Source of the DNA: Cupriavidus malaysiensis
GTDB taxonomy: Bacteria > Pseudomonadota > Gammaproteobacteria > Burkholderiales > Burkholderiaceae
Length of the DNA: 64,000 nt
Reading direction: 5' to 3'
Assembly (NCBI RefSeq): GCF_001854325.1
Contig: NZ_CP017754.1
Location: 4,278,001 to 4,342,000 of the forward strand
A program made the position numbers and the translations under genes. This document shows, in pieces, positions 45,150-56,711 of the stretch; the stretch's first letter is position 1; each line of letters starts with the position of its first letter. The notes under the pieces were generated by a model, which saw only the letters and a program-made list of their open reading frames with translations, was not told the origin of the DNA and did not search any database.

Positions 45150-45327
45150 TAGGTTGTCCTTTTCAATACCCTCGGCTCGTTACACCGATAAGGCTGACGT
45201 ATGGAACCTGAACATCCCATCGTGCGATGGGCAACAAGCCCGGCGCGCCGGGGCGCGTCGGGCTGAAGAGGGAGCTTGGCGAAAATACAAGCGTTGGACC
45301 GGTCTTGGGTCGGGCCAATGCCTGGAA

Positions 45328-45951
45328 TTAGCGCGAGTAAAGTTCGACGATCAGGCTTTCGTTGATGTCGCCCGAGATATCGGCACGATCCGGCACTTGC
45401 TTGAAGGTGCCTTCGAACTTCTTGGCGTCGACAGCGACCCAGGTCGGGAAACCCGACTGCTCGGCCAGCGACAGCGCTTCGGCGATACGCACTTGCTTCT
45501 TCGATTGCTCACGCACCGTCACCACGTCACCGGCCTTGATCTGGGCCGACGGGACATTCAGGGCCTGGCCGTTCACCAGGATGGCCTTGTGCGACACCAG
45601 CTGGCGCGCTTCGGCGCGGGTCGAACCGAAACCCATGCGGTAGACGACGTTGTCCAGGCGCGATTCCAGCAGTTGCAGCAGGTTTTCGCCGGTGTTGCCC
45701 TTGCGGCGGTCAGCCTCGGCGAAGTAGCGGCGGAACTGGCGCTCGAGCACGCCGTAGATGCGCTTGACCTTCTGCTTTTCGCGCAGCTGGTTGCCGTAGT
45801 CCGAGGTGCGGGCACCCGAGGTGCGGCCGTGCTGGCCCGGCTTGCTGTCCAGCTTGCACTTGTCGGCCAGCGAGCGACGCGCGCTCTTCAGGAACAGATC
45901 AGTGCCTTCGCGGCGGGAGAGTTTGGCCTTCGGGCCGGTATAACGTGCCAC
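45328..45951 (-). CDS. rpsD: 30S ribosomal protein S4
   Basis: Primary 16S rRNA-binding protein, 207 residues. It nucleates 30S assembly and represses the alpha operon in E. coli. The sequence begins [20 protein letters not shown] and has the S4 RNA-binding domain with [31 protein letters not shown]. The start is a GTG at 45951 with GGAAG upstream. It is separated from rpsK by an unusually long gap of 290 nt containing hairpins. Confidence 0.98.
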   Translation of the reverse strand: MARYTGPKAKLSRREGTDLFLKSARRSLADKCKLDSKPGQHGRTSGARTSDYGNQLREKQKVKRIYGVLERQFRRYFAEADRRKGNTGENLLQLLESRLDNVVYRMGFGSTRAEARQLVSHKAILVNGQALNVPSAQIKAGDVVTVREQSKKQVRIAEALSLAEQSGFPTWVAVDAKKFEGTFKQVPDRADISGDINESLIVELYSR

Positions 45952-46241
45952 TTTATCTTCCTTTGGTCGATCACGGCGCCATGCCGCCAGAAGGCGGTGC
46001 GCCGCGAGTCCGCCTGGTCCTGCCGCCTTATCGGCGCGGCTGGGCGAACGGTGGGCTTATCCGGCGCGGCCCTCCGATTGAAGGCCGCGCAAAACAGCAT
46101 GTACTTGAATGGCCGCCCAGGCCACGACTGCCTGGCGGCGCAAAACGAAAACCTGCCACAAACAACTGGGGCAGGCCAACGCGCGATACTACCACAAGCG
46201 ATCGCAGCAGGGGAAGCCCTGCTGCGACCGTGCCTGGCGCT
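45952..46241. other. rpsK-rpsD intergenic region with three hairpins
   Basis: The 290-bp gap contains, in transcript order, an 11-bp perfect hairpin (46202-46227), a 6-bp hairpin followed by a U-rich stretch (46142-46175), and an 8-bp hairpin (46064-46090). No gene is visible. The middle hairpin looks like a partial terminator. Confidence 0.6.
46142..46175 (-). terminator. Possible partial terminator downstream of rpsK
   Basis: On the minus strand CCTGCC/GGCAGG (6 bp, 12-nt loop) is followed by UUUUCGUUUUG. The short stem and long loop suggest leaky termination, which would lower expression of rpsD, rpoA and rplQ relative to upstream genes. Confidence 0.45.
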
Positions 46242-46643
46242 TTAGATACGGCGGCGCTTCGGCGGACGGCAGCCGTTGTGCGGCACCGGCGTCACATCTT
46301 CGATCACCGCGATCTTGATGCCGAGGGCGTTCAGGGCACGCACGGCCGACTCGCGGCCCGGGCCCGGGCCCTTGATGCGCACTTCCAGGTTCTTGATACC
46401 CTGGTCTTGCGCCACGCGGCCGGCGTTCTCGGCTGCGACCTGGGCTGCAAACGGGGTCGACTTGCGCGAACCCTTGAAGCCCTGGCCACCGGCGGTCGCC
46501 CACGACAGAGCGTTGCCCTGGCGGTCGGTGATGGTGATGATGGTGTTGTTGAACGAAGCGTGGACGTGCGCGATGCCGTCGGCAACGTTCTTCTTGACCT
46601 TCTTACGCGCGCGCTGGGCGGCGTTGTTCGGACCTTTTGCCAT
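46242..46643 (-). CDS. rpsK: 30S ribosomal protein S11
   Basis: Platform protein of the small subunit, 133 residues. Conserved [46 protein letters not shown], followed by [20 protein letters not shown] and the basic C-terminus [11 protein letters not shown]. It lies 25 nt after rpsM. Confidence 0.98.
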   Translation of the reverse strand: MAKGPNNAAQRARKKVKKNVADGIAHVHASFNNTIITITDRQGNALSWATAGGQGFKGSRKSTPFAAQVAAENAGRVAQDQGIKNLEVRIKGPGPGRESAVRALNALGIKIAVIEDVTPVPHNGCRPPKRRRI

Positions 46644-46668
46644 TGTCTATCTTCCTCTGCCTTCGGCT

Positions 46669-47034
46669 TTACTTCTTCAGAGCCACGCCGGCCTTGCGCG
46701 GACCCTTGCGGGTACGTGCATTGGTGCGGGTACGCTGACCGCGCAGCGGCAGTCCCTTGCGGTGACGCATGCCACGATAGCAACCAAGGTCCATCAGACG
46801 CTTGATGTTCATCGTGGTCTCACGACGCAGGTCACCCTCGACCGTGACCTTGCCTACCTCGTCACGGAGCTTTTCCAGGTCGGCGTCGGTCAGGTCCTTG
46901 ACCTTCTTGTCAAAAGGAACGCCGGTGGCCTCGCAGATTTTGCGGGCGCGCGAGCGGCCGATACCGTAAATGGCGGTCAGGCCGATCTCGGTATGCTTGT
47001 GGTTCGGGATGTTAACCCCTGCGATACGTGCCAT
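46669..47034 (-). CDS. rpsM: 30S ribosomal protein S13
   Basis: Head protein of the small subunit that contacts the 50S subunit and P-site tRNA, 121 residues. [29 protein letters not shown] at the start, then [31 protein letters not shown] near the C-terminus. It lies 19 nt after rpmJ. In E. coli the S4 repressor site is the rpsM leader; here that leader is short. Confidence 0.98.
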   Translation of the reverse strand: MARIAGVNIPNHKHTEIGLTAIYGIGRSRARKICEATGVPFDKKVKDLTDADLEKLRDEVGKVTVEGDLRRETTMNIKRLMDLGCYRGMRHRKGLPLRGQRTRTNARTRKGPRKAGVALKK

Positions 47035-47053
47035 TCGTCAATCCTCTCTACGA

Positions 47054-47170
47054 TTAGCCTTGGCGTTGCTTGTGGCGGGGATCCGACGAGCAGATCACGC
47101 GCACGACACCGTTGCGCTTGATGATTTTGCAGTTGCGGCAAATGCGCTTAACAGAAGCCAGCACTTTCAT
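47054..47170 (-). CDS. rpmJ: 50S ribosomal protein L36
   Basis: Smallest 50S protein, 38 residues, read directly from the sequence. It begins [20 protein letters not shown] and ends with a basic tail. Cys11, Cys14, Cys27 and His33 form the zinc ribbon, so this is the zinc-binding (C+) form. It lies between infA (31 nt) and rpsM (19 nt), its standard place. Confidence 0.97.
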
Positions 47171-47201
47171 AATTTTCCTCTTCCTTCAATTCCTGTTCGC
47201 T

Positions 47202-47420
47202 TCACTTCGTCCGGAAGACGATCCGTGCACGCGACAGATCATATGGGGTCAGCTCGACGGTCACCTTGTCACCCGGAAGGATCCGGATGTAATTCATCCG
47301 CATTTTTCCGGAGATATGGCCCAGTACCACATGGCCGTTCTCCAGCTTCACACGGAAGGTTGCGTTGGGGAGGTTTTCCAGCACCTCCCCGTGCATCTGG
47401 ATGACATCGTCTTTTGCCAT
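47202..47420 (-). CDS. infA: Translation initiation factor IF-1
   Basis: OB-fold initiation factor of 72 residues that binds the ribosomal A site. [20 protein letters not shown] at the start, then [40 protein letters not shown]. Its place between secY and rpmJ is typical of beta-proteobacteria and differs from E. coli, where infA is unlinked. Confidence 0.98.
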   Translation of the reverse strand: MAKDDVIQMHGEVLENLPNATFRVKLENGHVVLGHISGKMRMNYIRILPGDKVTVELTPYDLSRARIVFRTK

Positions 47421-47443
47421 ACCTAGCCCGTACCGACCCGGCT

Positions 47444-48787
<1,344 letters not shown>

Positions 48788-48835
48788 ACGATGCTCCGAC
48801 TGTGACTCGCCTTGACTGCGAAATCAGCTGCTAGT

Positions 48836-49270
48836 TTATTCCGCGATCTGGCCGCCAGCGGCTTCGATCGCGGCCTTGGCGCCAGCGGTGGCACCCAGAC
48901 CCTTGATCGTCACCTTGCGGGTCAGCTCGCCGGCCTTGATGACCTTGGCGCTCTTGACCAGGTCGCTCACCAGGCCGGCCTGCTTCAGAACCAGCAGGTC
49001 CACCTCGGTGGCTTCCAGGCGCTCGATGTCGCGCAGGGTCACTTCAGCGTTGAAGGCCTTGGTCAGCGAGGTGAAGCCACGCTTCGGCAGGCGACGGTAC
49101 AGGGGCATCTGGCCGCCTTCGAAGCCGACCTTGTGGAAGCCGCCCGAACGCGACTTCTGACCCTTGTGACCGCGACCAGCCGTCTTGCCCAGGCCGGAGC
49201 CGATACCGCGGCCGACGCGACGCTTGGCGTGCTTCGAACCGGCGGCCGGTTTCAGGTTGTTCAGTTGCAT
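48836..49270 (-). CDS. rplO: 50S ribosomal protein L15
   Basis: Late-assembly 50S protein of 144 residues. [20 protein letters not shown], then the glycine-rich [24 protein letters not shown] that threads into rRNA, and a C-terminal globular part with [22 protein letters not shown]. It lies 22 nt after rpmD. Confidence 0.98.
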   Translation of the reverse strand: MQLNNLKPAAGSKHAKRRVGRGIGSGLGKTAGRGHKGQKSRSGGFHKVGFEGGQMPLYRRLPKRGFTSLTKAFNAEVTLRDIERLEATEVDLLVLKQAGLVSDLVKSAKVIKAGELTRKVTIKGLGATAGAKAAIEAAGGQIAE

Positions 49271-49292
49271 CTTGCTCTCCGAGTTCCCGGTA

Positions 49293-49475
49293 TCAGGCCA
49301 GAACCTTGACCAGGTACGAGACCTTGTTGATCATGCCGCGCACGGCGGGCGTGTCCTGCAGCTCCGAGACGGAGTTCAGGCGACGCAGGCCCAGGCCAAT
49401 CACGGTGGCGCGATGATCCTGGCGCGTGCCGATCAGGCTCCGCACCAGTTGCACTTTTACGGTTTTCTGCGACAT
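49293..49475 (-). CDS. rpmD: 50S ribosomal protein L30
   Basis: Small 50S protein of 60 residues. [32 protein letters not shown] is the family signature. It lies between rpsE (11 nt) and rplO. Confidence 0.97.
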   Translation of the reverse strand: MSQKTVKVQLVRSLIGTRQDHRATVIGLGLRRLNSVSELQDTPAVRGMINKVSYLVKVLA

Positions 49476-49486
49476 TTGCGGACTCC

Positions 49487-50005
49487 TTAGCCGAGGATGT
49501 CTTCGACCGACTTGCCGCGCTTGGCGGCGATCTCGGACGGAGTGCTCATCTTCTGCAGGCCATCCAGCGTGGCGCGGACCATGTTGTACGGATTCGTCGA
49601 ACCGTGCGACTTGGTCACCACGTTGGTCACGCCCATCACTTCGAAGATCGCGCGCATCGGACCGCCGGCGATCACGCCGGTACCTTCCTTGGCGGGCATC
49701 ATCAGCACCTTGGCGGCGCCGTGCTTGCCCACGACTTCGTGCTGCAGCGTGCCGTTCTTCAGTGCGACCTTGACCATCTTGCGACGGGCTTCATCCATCG
49801 CCTTCTGCACGGCCACGGGGACTTCCTTAGCCTTGCCCTTGCCCATGCCGATGCGGCCGTCGCCGTCACCTACAACGGTCAGCGCAGCGAAACCGAGAAT
49901 CCGGCCACCCTTCACCACCTTGGTGACACGGTTGACCGAGATCATCTTCTCGCGGAGGCCGTCGTCGCGTTCGTCCTGCTGGACTTTTGCTTGCATCTTT
50001 GCCAT
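49487..50005 (-). CDS. rpsE: 30S ribosomal protein S5
   Basis: Accuracy-related small-subunit protein of 172 residues. It has the double-stranded RNA-binding-like N-domain ([43 protein letters not shown]) and the C-domain [22 protein letters not shown]. It lies 20 nt after rplR. Confidence 0.98.
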   Translation of the reverse strand: MAKMQAKVQQDERDDGLREKMISVNRVTKVVKGGRILGFAALTVVGDGDGRIGMGKGKAKEVPVAVQKAMDEARRKMVKVALKNGTLQHEVVGKHGAAKVLMMPAKEGTGVIAGGPMRAIFEVMGVTNVVTKSHGSTNPYNMVRATLDGLQKMSTPSEIAAKRGKSVEDILG

Positions 50006-50025
50006 GACGTATCTCTCTCTAGCGC

Positions 50026-50382
50026 TTAGAACTTGAGGCCGGCTTCGCGTGCAGCGTCAGCCAGAGCCTTCACGCGGCCGTGGAAGCGGAAGCCGGCGCG
50101 ATCGAACGCGACGATTTCCACGCCGGCAGCCTTCGCCTTCTCGGCGATGCGCTTGCCAATCACGGTGGCGGCGGCGGTGGTCGCGCCACTGCCGGTCAGT
50201 TCCTTGCGCACTTCTGCTTCGAGGGTCGAAGCCGAGGCCACCACTTGGGTGCCGCACGGCGAGTAGACCTGAGCGTAAATATGCGAGTTCGTGCGGAACA
50301 CCGTCAGACGATTCACTTTCAGTTCCGCGATCTTCGCGCGGGTCTGACGTGCACGGCGCAAACGAGCGTCTTTCTTGTTCAT
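50026..50382 (-). CDS. rplR: 50S ribosomal protein L18
   Basis: 5S rRNA-binding protein of 118 residues. [26 protein letters not shown], and the C-terminal [26 protein letters not shown] are typical. It lies 11 nt after rplF. Confidence 0.98.
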   Translation of the reverse strand: MNKKDARLRRARQTRAKIAELKVNRLTVFRTNSHIYAQVYSPCGTQVVASASTLEAEVRKELTGSGATTAAATVIGKRIAEKAKAAGVEIVAFDRAGFRFHGRVKALADAAREAGLKF

Positions 50383-50393
50383 CTCTGCACCCC

Positions 50394-50927
50394 TTACTTC
50401 TTCTTGGTTTCCTTCAGGATGACGCGCTCGTCGGCGTAGCGCACACCCTTGCCCTTGTAGGGCTCGGGCGGACGGTACGCGCGGACTTCAGCGGCAACCT
50501 GACCGACTTTCTGCTTGTCCGCACCCTTGATGATGATCTCGGTCTGCGTCGGCGTTTCCGCCTTCACGCCTTCCGGCATCTCATGGATCACGTCGTGCGA
50601 GAAACCAAGCTGGAGCTTCAGCGCAGCGCCTTGGAGCTGGGCACGGTAGCCCACGCCAACCAGGGTCAGCTTGCGCTCGAAACCGGTGGTCACGCCCTTG
50701 ACCATGTTCGCCGCGAGGGCGCGCATGGTGCCTTGCAGGGCGTTTGCTTCGCGCGATTCATCGGCCGGGGCGAAAGTCAGCGTGTCGTTCTCGACATTGA
50801 CCTTGACCAGGCTGTGGATCGGCTGGGACAGCGTACCGAGCGGGCCCTTCACAGAGAGCACACCGGCCGCCACGTTCACTTCCGCGCCTTTGGGCAGCGC
50901 GATGGGAGCCTTACCTACACGGGACAT
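50394..50927 (-). CDS. rplF: 50S ribosomal protein L6
   Basis: Protein of 177 residues located near the GTPase-associated centre, with two tandem L6 folds. [21 protein letters not shown] at the start and the signature [27 protein letters not shown] at the end. It lies 9 nt after rpsH. Confidence 0.98.
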   Translation of the reverse strand: MSRVGKAPIALPKGAEVNVAAGVLSVKGPLGTLSQPIHSLVKVNVENDTLTFAPADESREANALQGTMRALAANMVKGVTTGFERKLTLVGVGYRAQLQGAALKLQLGFSHDVIHEMPEGVKAETPTQTEIIIKGADKQKVGQVAAEVRAYRPPEPYKGKGVRYADERVILKETKKK

Positions 50928-50936
50928 GGTTCCTCC

Positions 50937-51332
50937 TTAAGCGACGTAGCAGAGAACTTCGCCGCCCACGCCGGAGGCACGTGCCTTGCGGTCGGTCATC
51001 AGACCCTTCGGGGTCGAGATGATCGCCACGCCCAGGCCGTTCATCACCTGCGGGATCTCGCTGCGGCCCTTGTAGACACGCAGGCCAGGCTTGGACACGC
51101 GCTCGATGCGCTCGATGACCGGACGACCTGCGTAATACTTCAGACCGATGGTCAGTTGTGCCTTGCCGCCTTCTTCTTTCACTGCGTAGTCGTCGATGTA
51201 GCCTTCGTCCTTCAGGACCTTGGCGATCGCTGCCTTCAGCTTCGACGACGGCATGACAACCGACGCCTTCTGCACGCCTTGGGCGTTGCGGATGCGCGTC
51301 AGCATATCGGCGATGGGATCGCTCATGCTCAT
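50937..51332 (-). CDS. rpsH: 30S ribosomal protein S8
   Basis: Central-domain 16S rRNA-binding protein of 131 residues, known as the translational repressor of the spc operon in E. coli. [43 protein letters not shown] and the C-terminal [11 protein letters not shown] are conserved. A second ATG two codons downstream is possible. It lies 27 nt after rpsN. Confidence 0.98.
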   Translation of the reverse strand: MSMSDPIADMLTRIRNAQGVQKASVVMPSSKLKAAIAKVLKDEGYIDDYAVKEEGGKAQLTIGLKYYAGRPVIERIERVSKPGLRVYKGRSEIPQVMNGLGVAIISTPKGLMTDRKARASGVGGEVLCYVA

Positions 51333-51359
51333 ACTGTTTCTCCTGTAGCCTGTGCGTAA

Positions 51360-51665
51360 TTACCAGCTGGCTTTCGTCAGACCCGGGATTTCGCCACGGA
51401 AGGCGATCTCGCGGATCTTGTTACGCGCCAGGCCAAACTTGCGGAAGGTACCGCGGGGACGACCGGTGATCGCGCAGCGATTGCGCTGGCGAGTCGGGTT
51501 AGCGTTGCGCGGCAGCTGCTGCAGTGCCAGACGCGCGCCGTAACGCTCTTCTTCCGACTTCTCTTGGTCGTCGATGATGGCCTTGAGGGCTGCGCGCTTA
51601 GCGGCGAACTTCGCCACCAGCTTGGCGCGCTTCTTCTCACGTTCAATCAGAGCCAGTTTAGCCAC
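51360..51665 (-). CDS. rpsN: 30S ribosomal protein S14 (zinc-free type)
   Basis: Head protein of the small subunit, 101 residues. This is the long C-minus form without CxxC zinc motifs. [21 protein letters not shown] at the start and [39 protein letters not shown] at the end. The start is GTG with AAGGGG upstream. It lies 9 nt after rplE. Confidence 0.97.
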   Translation of the reverse strand: MAKLALIEREKKRAKLVAKFAAKRAALKAIIDDQEKSEEERYGARLALQQLPRNANPTRQRNRCAITGRPRGTFRKFGLARNKIREIAFRGEIPGLTKASW

Positions 51666-51674
51666 GGTTACCCC

Positions 51675-52217
51675 TTAATTACGGAACGGGAACTTGAATG
51701 CAGCGAGGAGCGCCTTGGCTTCCTCGTCATTCTTCGCCGTCGTCGTGATGCTGATGTTCAGACCACGCAGTGCGTCGATCTTGTCGTACTCGATTTCGGG
51801 GAAGATGATCTGCTCTTTCACACCGATGTTGTAGTTGCCGCGACCGTCGAACGAACGGCCCGACACACCACGGAAGTCACGCACACGCGGCAGCGCCACG
51901 GTGACGAAACGATCGAGGAATTCGAACATGCGCTCGCCGCGCAGGGTCACCATCGCACCGATGGGGTAGCCCTGGCGGATCTTGAAGCCGGCGATGGCCT
52001 TCTTGGCCTTGGTCACCACGGGCTTCTGACCAGCGATCTTGGTCAGGTCGCCAACGGCGAGCTCGATGACCTTCTTGTCGTTGATCGCTTCGCCCAGACC
52101 CATGTTCAGGGTGATCTTGGTGATGCGCGGCACTTCCATGATCGACTTGAAACCGAATTGCTCGATCAGCTTCGGAACGACCTGTTCTTTGTAAAACTCT
52201 TGCAGACGTGCTGTCAT
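51675..52217 (-). CDS. rplE: 50S ribosomal protein L5
   Basis: 5S rRNA-binding protein of 180 residues that contacts P-site t[33 protein letters not shown] at the start; [22 protein letters not shown] and [24 protein letters not shown] are characteristic. The ATG at 52217 is preferred over an in-frame TTG two codons upstream. It lies 25 nt after rplX. Confidence 0.98.
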   Translation of the reverse strand: MTARLQEFYKEQVVPKLIEQFGFKSIMEVPRITKITLNMGLGEAINDKKVIELAVGDLTKIAGQKPVVTKAKKAIAGFKIRQGYPIGAMVTLRGERMFEFLDRFVTVALPRVRDFRGVSGRSFDGRGNYNIGVKEQIIFPEIEYDKIDALRGLNISITTTAKNDEEAKALLAAFKFPFRN

Positions 52218-52242
52218 GCTCAACTCCTATCCGTGCCCAGAA

Positions 52243-52551
52243 TCAAGCAGCCACGACGGCGCCGGTGGTCTTCAGGAAGCGCACGCGCTTACCGTCTTCC
52301 ACCTTGATGCCGACGCGCGACGGCTTGCCATTGGCATCCACGAGCGCAACGTTGGAAATATGCAGGGGCATGACCTTGTCGACCACGCCACCGGTGGTAC
52401 CCAGCATCGGGTTCGGGCGAGCGTGCTTCTTGGCAACGTTCACGCCTTCGACGGCAACCTTGTCGCCCAGCACGGCTTGCACGGTGCCACGCTTGCCCTT
52501 GTCCTTGCCGGTCAGGACGATGACCTCATCGCCTTTGCGAATCTTGTTCAT
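52243..52551 (-). CDS. rplX: 50S ribosomal protein L24
   Basis: Early-assembly initiator protein of 102 residues with a KOW motif: [35 protein letters not shown], then KKHARPNP. It lies 9 nt after rplN. Confidence 0.98.
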   Translation of the reverse strand: MNKIRKGDEVIVLTGKDKGKRGTVQAVLGDKVAVEGVNVAKKHARPNPMLGTTGGVVDKVMPLHISNVALVDANGKPSRVGIKVEDGKRVRFLKTTGAVVAA

Positions 52552-52560
52552 GGCGGCTCC

Positions 52561-52929
52561 TTACAGCACTTCCGGCGCGAGCGACACGATCTTCATGAAG
52601 CGCTCGGTACGGAGTTCACGAGTCACCGGCCCGAAGATACGGGTGCCGATCGGCTCGAGCTTGTTGTTCAGCAGGACGGCGGCATTGCCGTCGAACTTGA
52701 CGAGCGAACCGTCCGCGCGGCGCACGCCCTTGGCGGTGCGGACCACGACGGCGTTATAGATGTCGCCCTTCTTGACACGGCCACGGGGGGCTGCGTCCTT
52801 GACGGTCACCTTGATGATGTCGCCAACGCTCGCATAGCGGCGCTTGGACCCACCCAGCACCTTGATGCACAGCACTTCGCGCGCACCAGTGTTATCGGCC
52901 ACTTCGAGCCGGCTTTCTGTCTGAATCAT
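52561..52929 (-). CDS. rplN: 50S ribosomal protein L14
   Basis: Subunit-interface protein of 122 residues. [20 protein letters not shown], then [22 protein letters not shown] and the C-terminal [18 protein letters not shown]. The ATG at 52929 starts the conserved region, although the frame is open farther upstream. A gap of 290 nt, with its own promoter, separates it from rpsQ, so it probably begins a separate spc transcript. Confidence 0.98.
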   Translation of the reverse strand: MIQTESRLEVADNTGAREVLCIKVLGGSKRRYASVGDIIKVTVKDAAPRGRVKKGDIYNAVVVRTAKGVRRADGSLVKFDGNAAVLLNNKLEPIGTRIFGPVTRELRTERFMKIVSLAPEVL

Positions 52930-53219
52930 GGTGTTATCTTCCCAACTTAATCCGCCTGGCTTGCCGGAATGCAAGCCCGCCGGTCAGTCTTGGTCCCGTC
53001 GGAACCGGCTTTGCGCCAGCACCGCTTGGGTTGATCAACTTTGAAGTCGGTAGTCGCCTGGCGACCCTGACTGGAGAGACCCCCAGCCCGGTCCGCCGAC
53101 CCCGGCTCGCCTCACAGGCCCGCCCGGGTGGTACAGCTAAGGCGAACGCAATAAAGCGGAAGTCCAGGATTATAACATATAACCCTGGACTTGCAAGCTA
53201 GGATACGACCGCGTTGTCG
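52930..53219. other. rpsQ-rplN intergenic region (spc leader)
   Basis: This 290-bp gap is long for the superoperon. It holds a strong promoter (53169-53196), a 9-bp inverted repeat around the -10 box (53160-53168 with 53184-53192) and a leader of about 230 nt. The leader contains a 7-bp hairpin (GGCTTGC/GCAAGCC, 52958-52977) about 30 nt before rplN. No coding sequence was seen. Confidence 0.65.
53169..53196 (-). promoter_or_regulatory. Internal promoter for rplN and the spc genes
   Basis: On the minus strand TTGCAA and TATAAT are separated by 16 bp, with an extended -10 TGT just before TATAAT. Transcription would begin near 53162, about 233 nt before the rplN ATG. A 9-bp inverted repeat overlaps the core elements and could be an operator. 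Confidence 0.65.
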
Positions 53220-53498
53220 TTAGATGACGCGGGCGGCTTCCACCAGACGGGAGACTACCCAGGCCTTGGTCCGGGACATCGGACGGCCTTCCTGGATCTC
53301 GACCTTGTCGCCTTCCTTGTACTGGTTGGCTTCGTCGTGTGCGTGGTACTTCTTCGAACGCAGCACGTACTTGCCATACAGCGGGTGCTTGACGCGGTTT
53401 TCAACCAGGACCGTCACGGTCTTGTCCATCTTGTCGCTTACAACCCGGCCGACCAGCGTGCGGCGAAGCGACGATTCCGTTTTTGCAGTTTCAGTCAT
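53220..53498 (-). CDS. rpsQ: 30S ribosomal protein S17
   Basis: OB-fold small-subunit protein of 92 residues. [21 protein letters not shown], then [19 protein letters not shown] and [18 protein letters not shown]. The start overlaps the rpmC stop by 4 nt. It is the last gene before the rplN promoter region. Confidence 0.98.
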   Translation of the reverse strand: MTETAKTESSLRRTLVGRVVSDKMDKTVTVLVENRVKHPLYGKYVLRSKKYHAHDEANQYKEGDKVEIQEGRPMSRTKAWVVSRLVEAARVI

Positions 53499-53689
53499 TT
53501 CGAGCTCGCCTTTTCACTCAGCACGGTTTGCACCCGCGCGATGTCCTTGCGCACCTTCTTCAGCTGGCTGGTGTTCTGCAGCTGTTGGGTGGCCTTTTGC
53601 ATGCGCAGGCTAAATTGGGCCTTCAGCAGCTCGGAGAGCTCCTGGTTCAGCCCGGCGGCGTCCTTGCCGCGCAGTTCGGATGCTTTCAT
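53495..53689 (-). CDS. rpmC: 50S ribosomal protein L29
   Basis: Small helical 50S protein of 64 residues near the exit tunnel that forms part of the trigger factor and SRP docking site. [56 protein letters not shown] is characteristic. It lies 11 nt after rplP. Confidence 0.97.
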   Translation of the reverse strand: MKASELRGKDAAGLNQELSELLKAQFSLRMQKATQQLQNTSQLKKVRKDIARVQTVLSEKASSK

Positions 53690-53700
53690 TCCTGCTCTCC

Positions 53701-54117
53701 TTACGTCCCGACCTGACGCACCACGAAGTTGGTGGCGATCGGCAGCTTGGCGGCCGCGAGGCGGAACGCCTCACGTGCCAGCTCTTCGCTCACGCCATCC
53801 ATTTCGTACAGCATCTTGCCCGGCTGAATCTCAGCCACGTAGTACTCCGGGTTGCCCTTACCGTTACCCATACGGACTTCAGCGGGCTTCTTCGAGATCG
53901 GCTTGTCCGGGAAGATCCGGATCCAGATGCGGCCGCCACGCTTGATGTGACGGGTCATCGCACGACGTGCCGACTCGATCTGGCGAGCCGTCAGGCGGCC
54001 ACGGCCCATTGCCTTCAGGCCGAACTCGCCGAAAGACACGGCGTTGCCACGGGTAGCCTTACCCGTGTTGCGGCCTTTCTGCTCCTTGCGGTACTTTCTG
54101 CGCTTAGGTTGCAGCAT
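53701..54117 (-). CDS. rplP: 50S ribosomal protein L16
   Basis: 50S protein of 138 residues near the A-site tRNA elbow. [24 protein letters not shown], then [46 protein letters not shown]. It lies 2 nt after rpsC. Confidence 0.98.
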
Positions 54118-54119
54118 CG

Positions 54120-54917
54120 TTATTCTCCACTCTTCCCATCTGCGCCAGGCGCAGCGCGACGGCCGGCACCGGCACCGCCGCGGCGGTTGCCACCCGGACG
54201 GCCTTCACCGTCACGGCGGCGACCATCGGGGCGACCCGGACGGCGGCGACGTTCGTCTTGCGGCTCTTCCACCACCGGCGCTTCGTTGCGGCCGAGGTGA
54301 TCTCCCTTGTAGACCCACACCTTGACACCGATGATGCCGTAGGTGGTTTCCGCTTCGGAGAAGCCGTAGTCGATGTCAGCACGCAGGGTGTGCAGAGGCA
54401 CACGGCCTTCGCGGTACCACTCGGTACGGGCGATTTCGATGCCATTCAGACGGCCCGAGCTCATGATCTTGATGCCCTGGGCGCCCAGACGCATCGCGTT
54501 CTGCATCGCGCGCTTCATGGCGCGGCGGAACATGATGCGACGCTCGAGCTGCTGGGTGATCGAGTCGGCGATCAGCTGCGCATCGGTTTCCGGCTTGCGG
54601 ATTTCCTCGATGTTCACGTGCACGGGCACGCCCATGCGACGCTGCAGCTCGGCCTTCAGCAGTTCGATGTCCTCACCCTTCTTGCCGATCACCACGCCCG
54701 GACGCGAGCTGTAAATGGTGATGCGGGCATTGCGGGCGGGACGCTCGATCACGACGCGGCCAACCGATGCGTTCTTGAGCTTCTTCTTCAGGAAGTCGCG
54801 AACTTCGATGTCTTCTTTCAGCATGCCGGCGAACTTCGTGTTGGCGGCGTACCAACGCGAGGCCCAGTTACGGCTGACGGCCAGACGGAAGCCAGTCGGA
54901 TGAATCTTCTGTCCCAT
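54120..54917 (-). CDS. rpsC: 30S ribosomal protein S3 with extended Arg/Gly-rich tail
   Basis: mRNA-entry-site protein of 265 residues. Positions 1-210 cover the KH domain ([21 protein letters not shown]) and the C-terminal S3 domain ([44 protein letters not shown]). E. coli S3 has 233 residues; here the last 50 are an extension rich in R, G, P, D and A. Such tails occur in other Burkholderiaceae. It lies 9 nt after rplV. Confidence 0.98.
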
Positions 54918-54926
54918 CGTGACTCC

Positions 54927-55256
54927 TTAGTTGCCGAGCGTCACAGTGATGTGACAGGTTTGTTTCTCGATGCGGTTGCCGCGGCCCTTCGCCCGTGCGG
55001 TGAAGCGCTTGAGCGAGGTCGCCTTGTCGACGTAGATCGATTTGACCTTCAGTTCGTCGATGTCGGCGCCTTCGTTATGCTCGGCGTTGGCGATGGCCGA
55101 TTCGACCACCTTCTTCACGATCCCGGCGGCCTTCTTCGGGCTGAACGCCAGGATGTTGAGCGCGCGCTCGATCGGCAGACCACGGATCTGGTCAGCGACC
55201 AGGCGCGTCTTCTGGGCGGAGATACGGGCACCGCGATGAATCGCTTTCACTTCCAT
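54927..55256 (-). CDS. rplV: 50S ribosomal protein L22
   Basis: Exit-tunnel protein of 109 residues. [26 protein letters not shown], then [40 protein letters not shown], the loop that reaches into the tunnel. It lies 9 nt after rpsS. Confidence 0.98.
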   Translation of the reverse strand: MEVKAIHRGARISAQKTRLVADQIRGLPIERALNILAFSPKKAAGIVKKVVESAIANAEHNEGADIDELKVKSIYVDKATSLKRFTARAKGRGNRIEKQTCHITVTLGN

Positions 55257-55265
55257 GATGGCACC

Positions 55266-55541
55266 TTACCTCTTCGCTTTCTTGTCGGCCGCGTGACCCT
55301 TGAACGTGCGAGTGATCGCAAATTCGCCGAGCTTGTGGCCAACCATGTTTTCCGTCACGTACACCGGCACGTGTTGACGGCCGTTGTGCACGGCGATCGT
55401 CAGGCCGATGAAGTCCGGCATGATGGTCGAACGACGCGACCAGGTCTTGATGGGCTTCTTGTCCTTGCCGCCTGCAGCCGCTTCCACCTTTTTCAGCAGG
55501 TGGGCGTCACAGAACGGACCCTTCTTTGCGGAACGTGTCAT
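55266..55541 (-). CDS. rpsS: 30S ribosomal protein S19
   Basis: Head protein of 91 residues. [19 protein letters not shown], then [44 protein letters not shown]. It lies 22 nt after rplB. Confidence 0.98.
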   Translation of the reverse strand: MTRSAKKGPFCDAHLLKKVEAAAGGKDKKPIKTWSRRSTIMPDFIGLTIAVHNGRQHVPVYVTENMVGHKLGEFAITRTFKGHAADKKAKR

Positions 55542-55563
55542 GTCTTTAGCTCCTACCTACCGA

Positions 55564-56394
55564 TTAACGCTTGTGGCGCTTCTGCACGATCATGCTGGCA
55601 GTGCGCTTGTTGCTGCGGGTGCGGTAGCCCTTGGTCGGGGTACCCCACGGCGACACCGGATCGCGACCAGCAGCGGTCTTGCCTTCACCACCACCGTGCG
55701 GGTGATCCACCGGGTTCATCACCACACCGCGGACCGTCGGGCGGATACCGCGCCAGCGGGTCGCACCGGCCTTGCCGATGACGCGCAGGCTGTGCTCTTC
55801 GTTACCCACTTCACCAACGGTGGCACGGCATTCGATGTGAATGCGGCGCACTTCGCCGGAGCGCAGGCGGACCTGGGCGTACACGCCTTCGCGGGCCATC
55901 AGCACAGCCGAGGCACCGGCGGCACGGGCGATCTGCGCGCCCTTGCCGGGCAGCATTTCCACGTTGTTGATCGTGGTACCGACCGGGATGTTGCGGATCG
56001 GCAGGTTGTTACCGGCCTTGATCGGCGCTTCCGAGCCGTTCATCAGCGATTGGCCGGCGACCATGCCCTTGGTGGCGATGATGTAGCGGCGCTCGCCGTC
56101 GGCGAACAGCACCAGCGCGATGTTCGCGCTGCGGTTCGGATCGTATTCCAGGCGCTCGACCTTGGCGGCGATGCCGTCCTTGTCGTTGCGCTTGAAGTCG
56201 ACCACGCGGTAGTGGTGCTTATGACCACCGCCCTTGTGACGGGTGGTGATGTGACCGTTGTTGTTGCGGCCCGACTTCTGGAATTGCTTTTCCAGCAGCG
56301 GAGCATGGGGCGCACCCTTGTGCAGGTCGCGGTTGACGACCTTCACCATCGAGCGGCGACCCGGGGAAGTCGGCTTGGTCTTGACGAGTGCCAT
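55564..56394 (-). CDS. rplB: 50S ribosomal protein L2
   Basis: Highly conserved protein near the peptidyl transferase centre, 276 residues. [20 protein letters not shown], the [21 protein letters not shown] region, and [31 protein letters not shown] with the functionally important histidine. It lies 2 nt after rplW. Confidence 0.99.
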   Translation of the reverse strand: MALVKTKPTSPGRRSMVKVVNRDLHKGAPHAPLLEKQFQKSGRNNNGHITTRHKGGGHKHHYRVVDFKRNDKDGIAAKVERLEYDPNRSANIALVLFADGERRYIIATKGMVAGQSLMNGSEAPIKAGNNLPIRNIPVGTTINNVEMLPGKGAQIARAAGASAVLMAREGVYAQVRLRSGEVRRIHIECRATVGEVGNEEHSLRVIGKAGATRWRGIRPTVRGVVMNPVDHPHGGGEGKTAAGRDPVSPWGTPTKGYRTRSNKRTASMIVQKRHKR

Positions 56395-56396
56395 GA

Positions 56397-56711
56397 TTAC
56401 TTGGCCTCCGCTTCGAAGTTGATTTCCTGACCCGGCTTCAGCGACACGTACGCCTTCTTGACGTGGTTGCGACGGCCCATGAAGCGGCCGAAGCGCTTTT
56501 GCTTGCCCTTCTGGTTCAGGATCTGAACGGACTGCACCTCGACCTTGAACAGCAGTTCGACTGCCGCCTTCACTTCCGCCTTGTTGGCGTCGCGGGCGAC
56601 TTCGAACACGACCTGTTCATTCTTGTCGGCGACCAGGGTTGCCTTTTCGGAAACCACGGGCGCGAGCAGCACCTGCATCAAACGATGATCGTTCTTGGCT
56701 ACTTGCGTCAT
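56397..56711 (-). CDS. rplW: 50S ribosomal protein L23
   Basis: Exit-site protein of 104 residues that docks trigger factor and [48 protein letters not shown] is typical. It overlaps rplD by 4 nt. Confidence 0.98.

Noticed and set aside
53160..53192. The inverted repeat after rpsQ as an intrinsic terminator
   Set aside because: The loop is long, no U tract follows, and a strong promoter occupies the same bases; an operator or chance repeat is more plausible.
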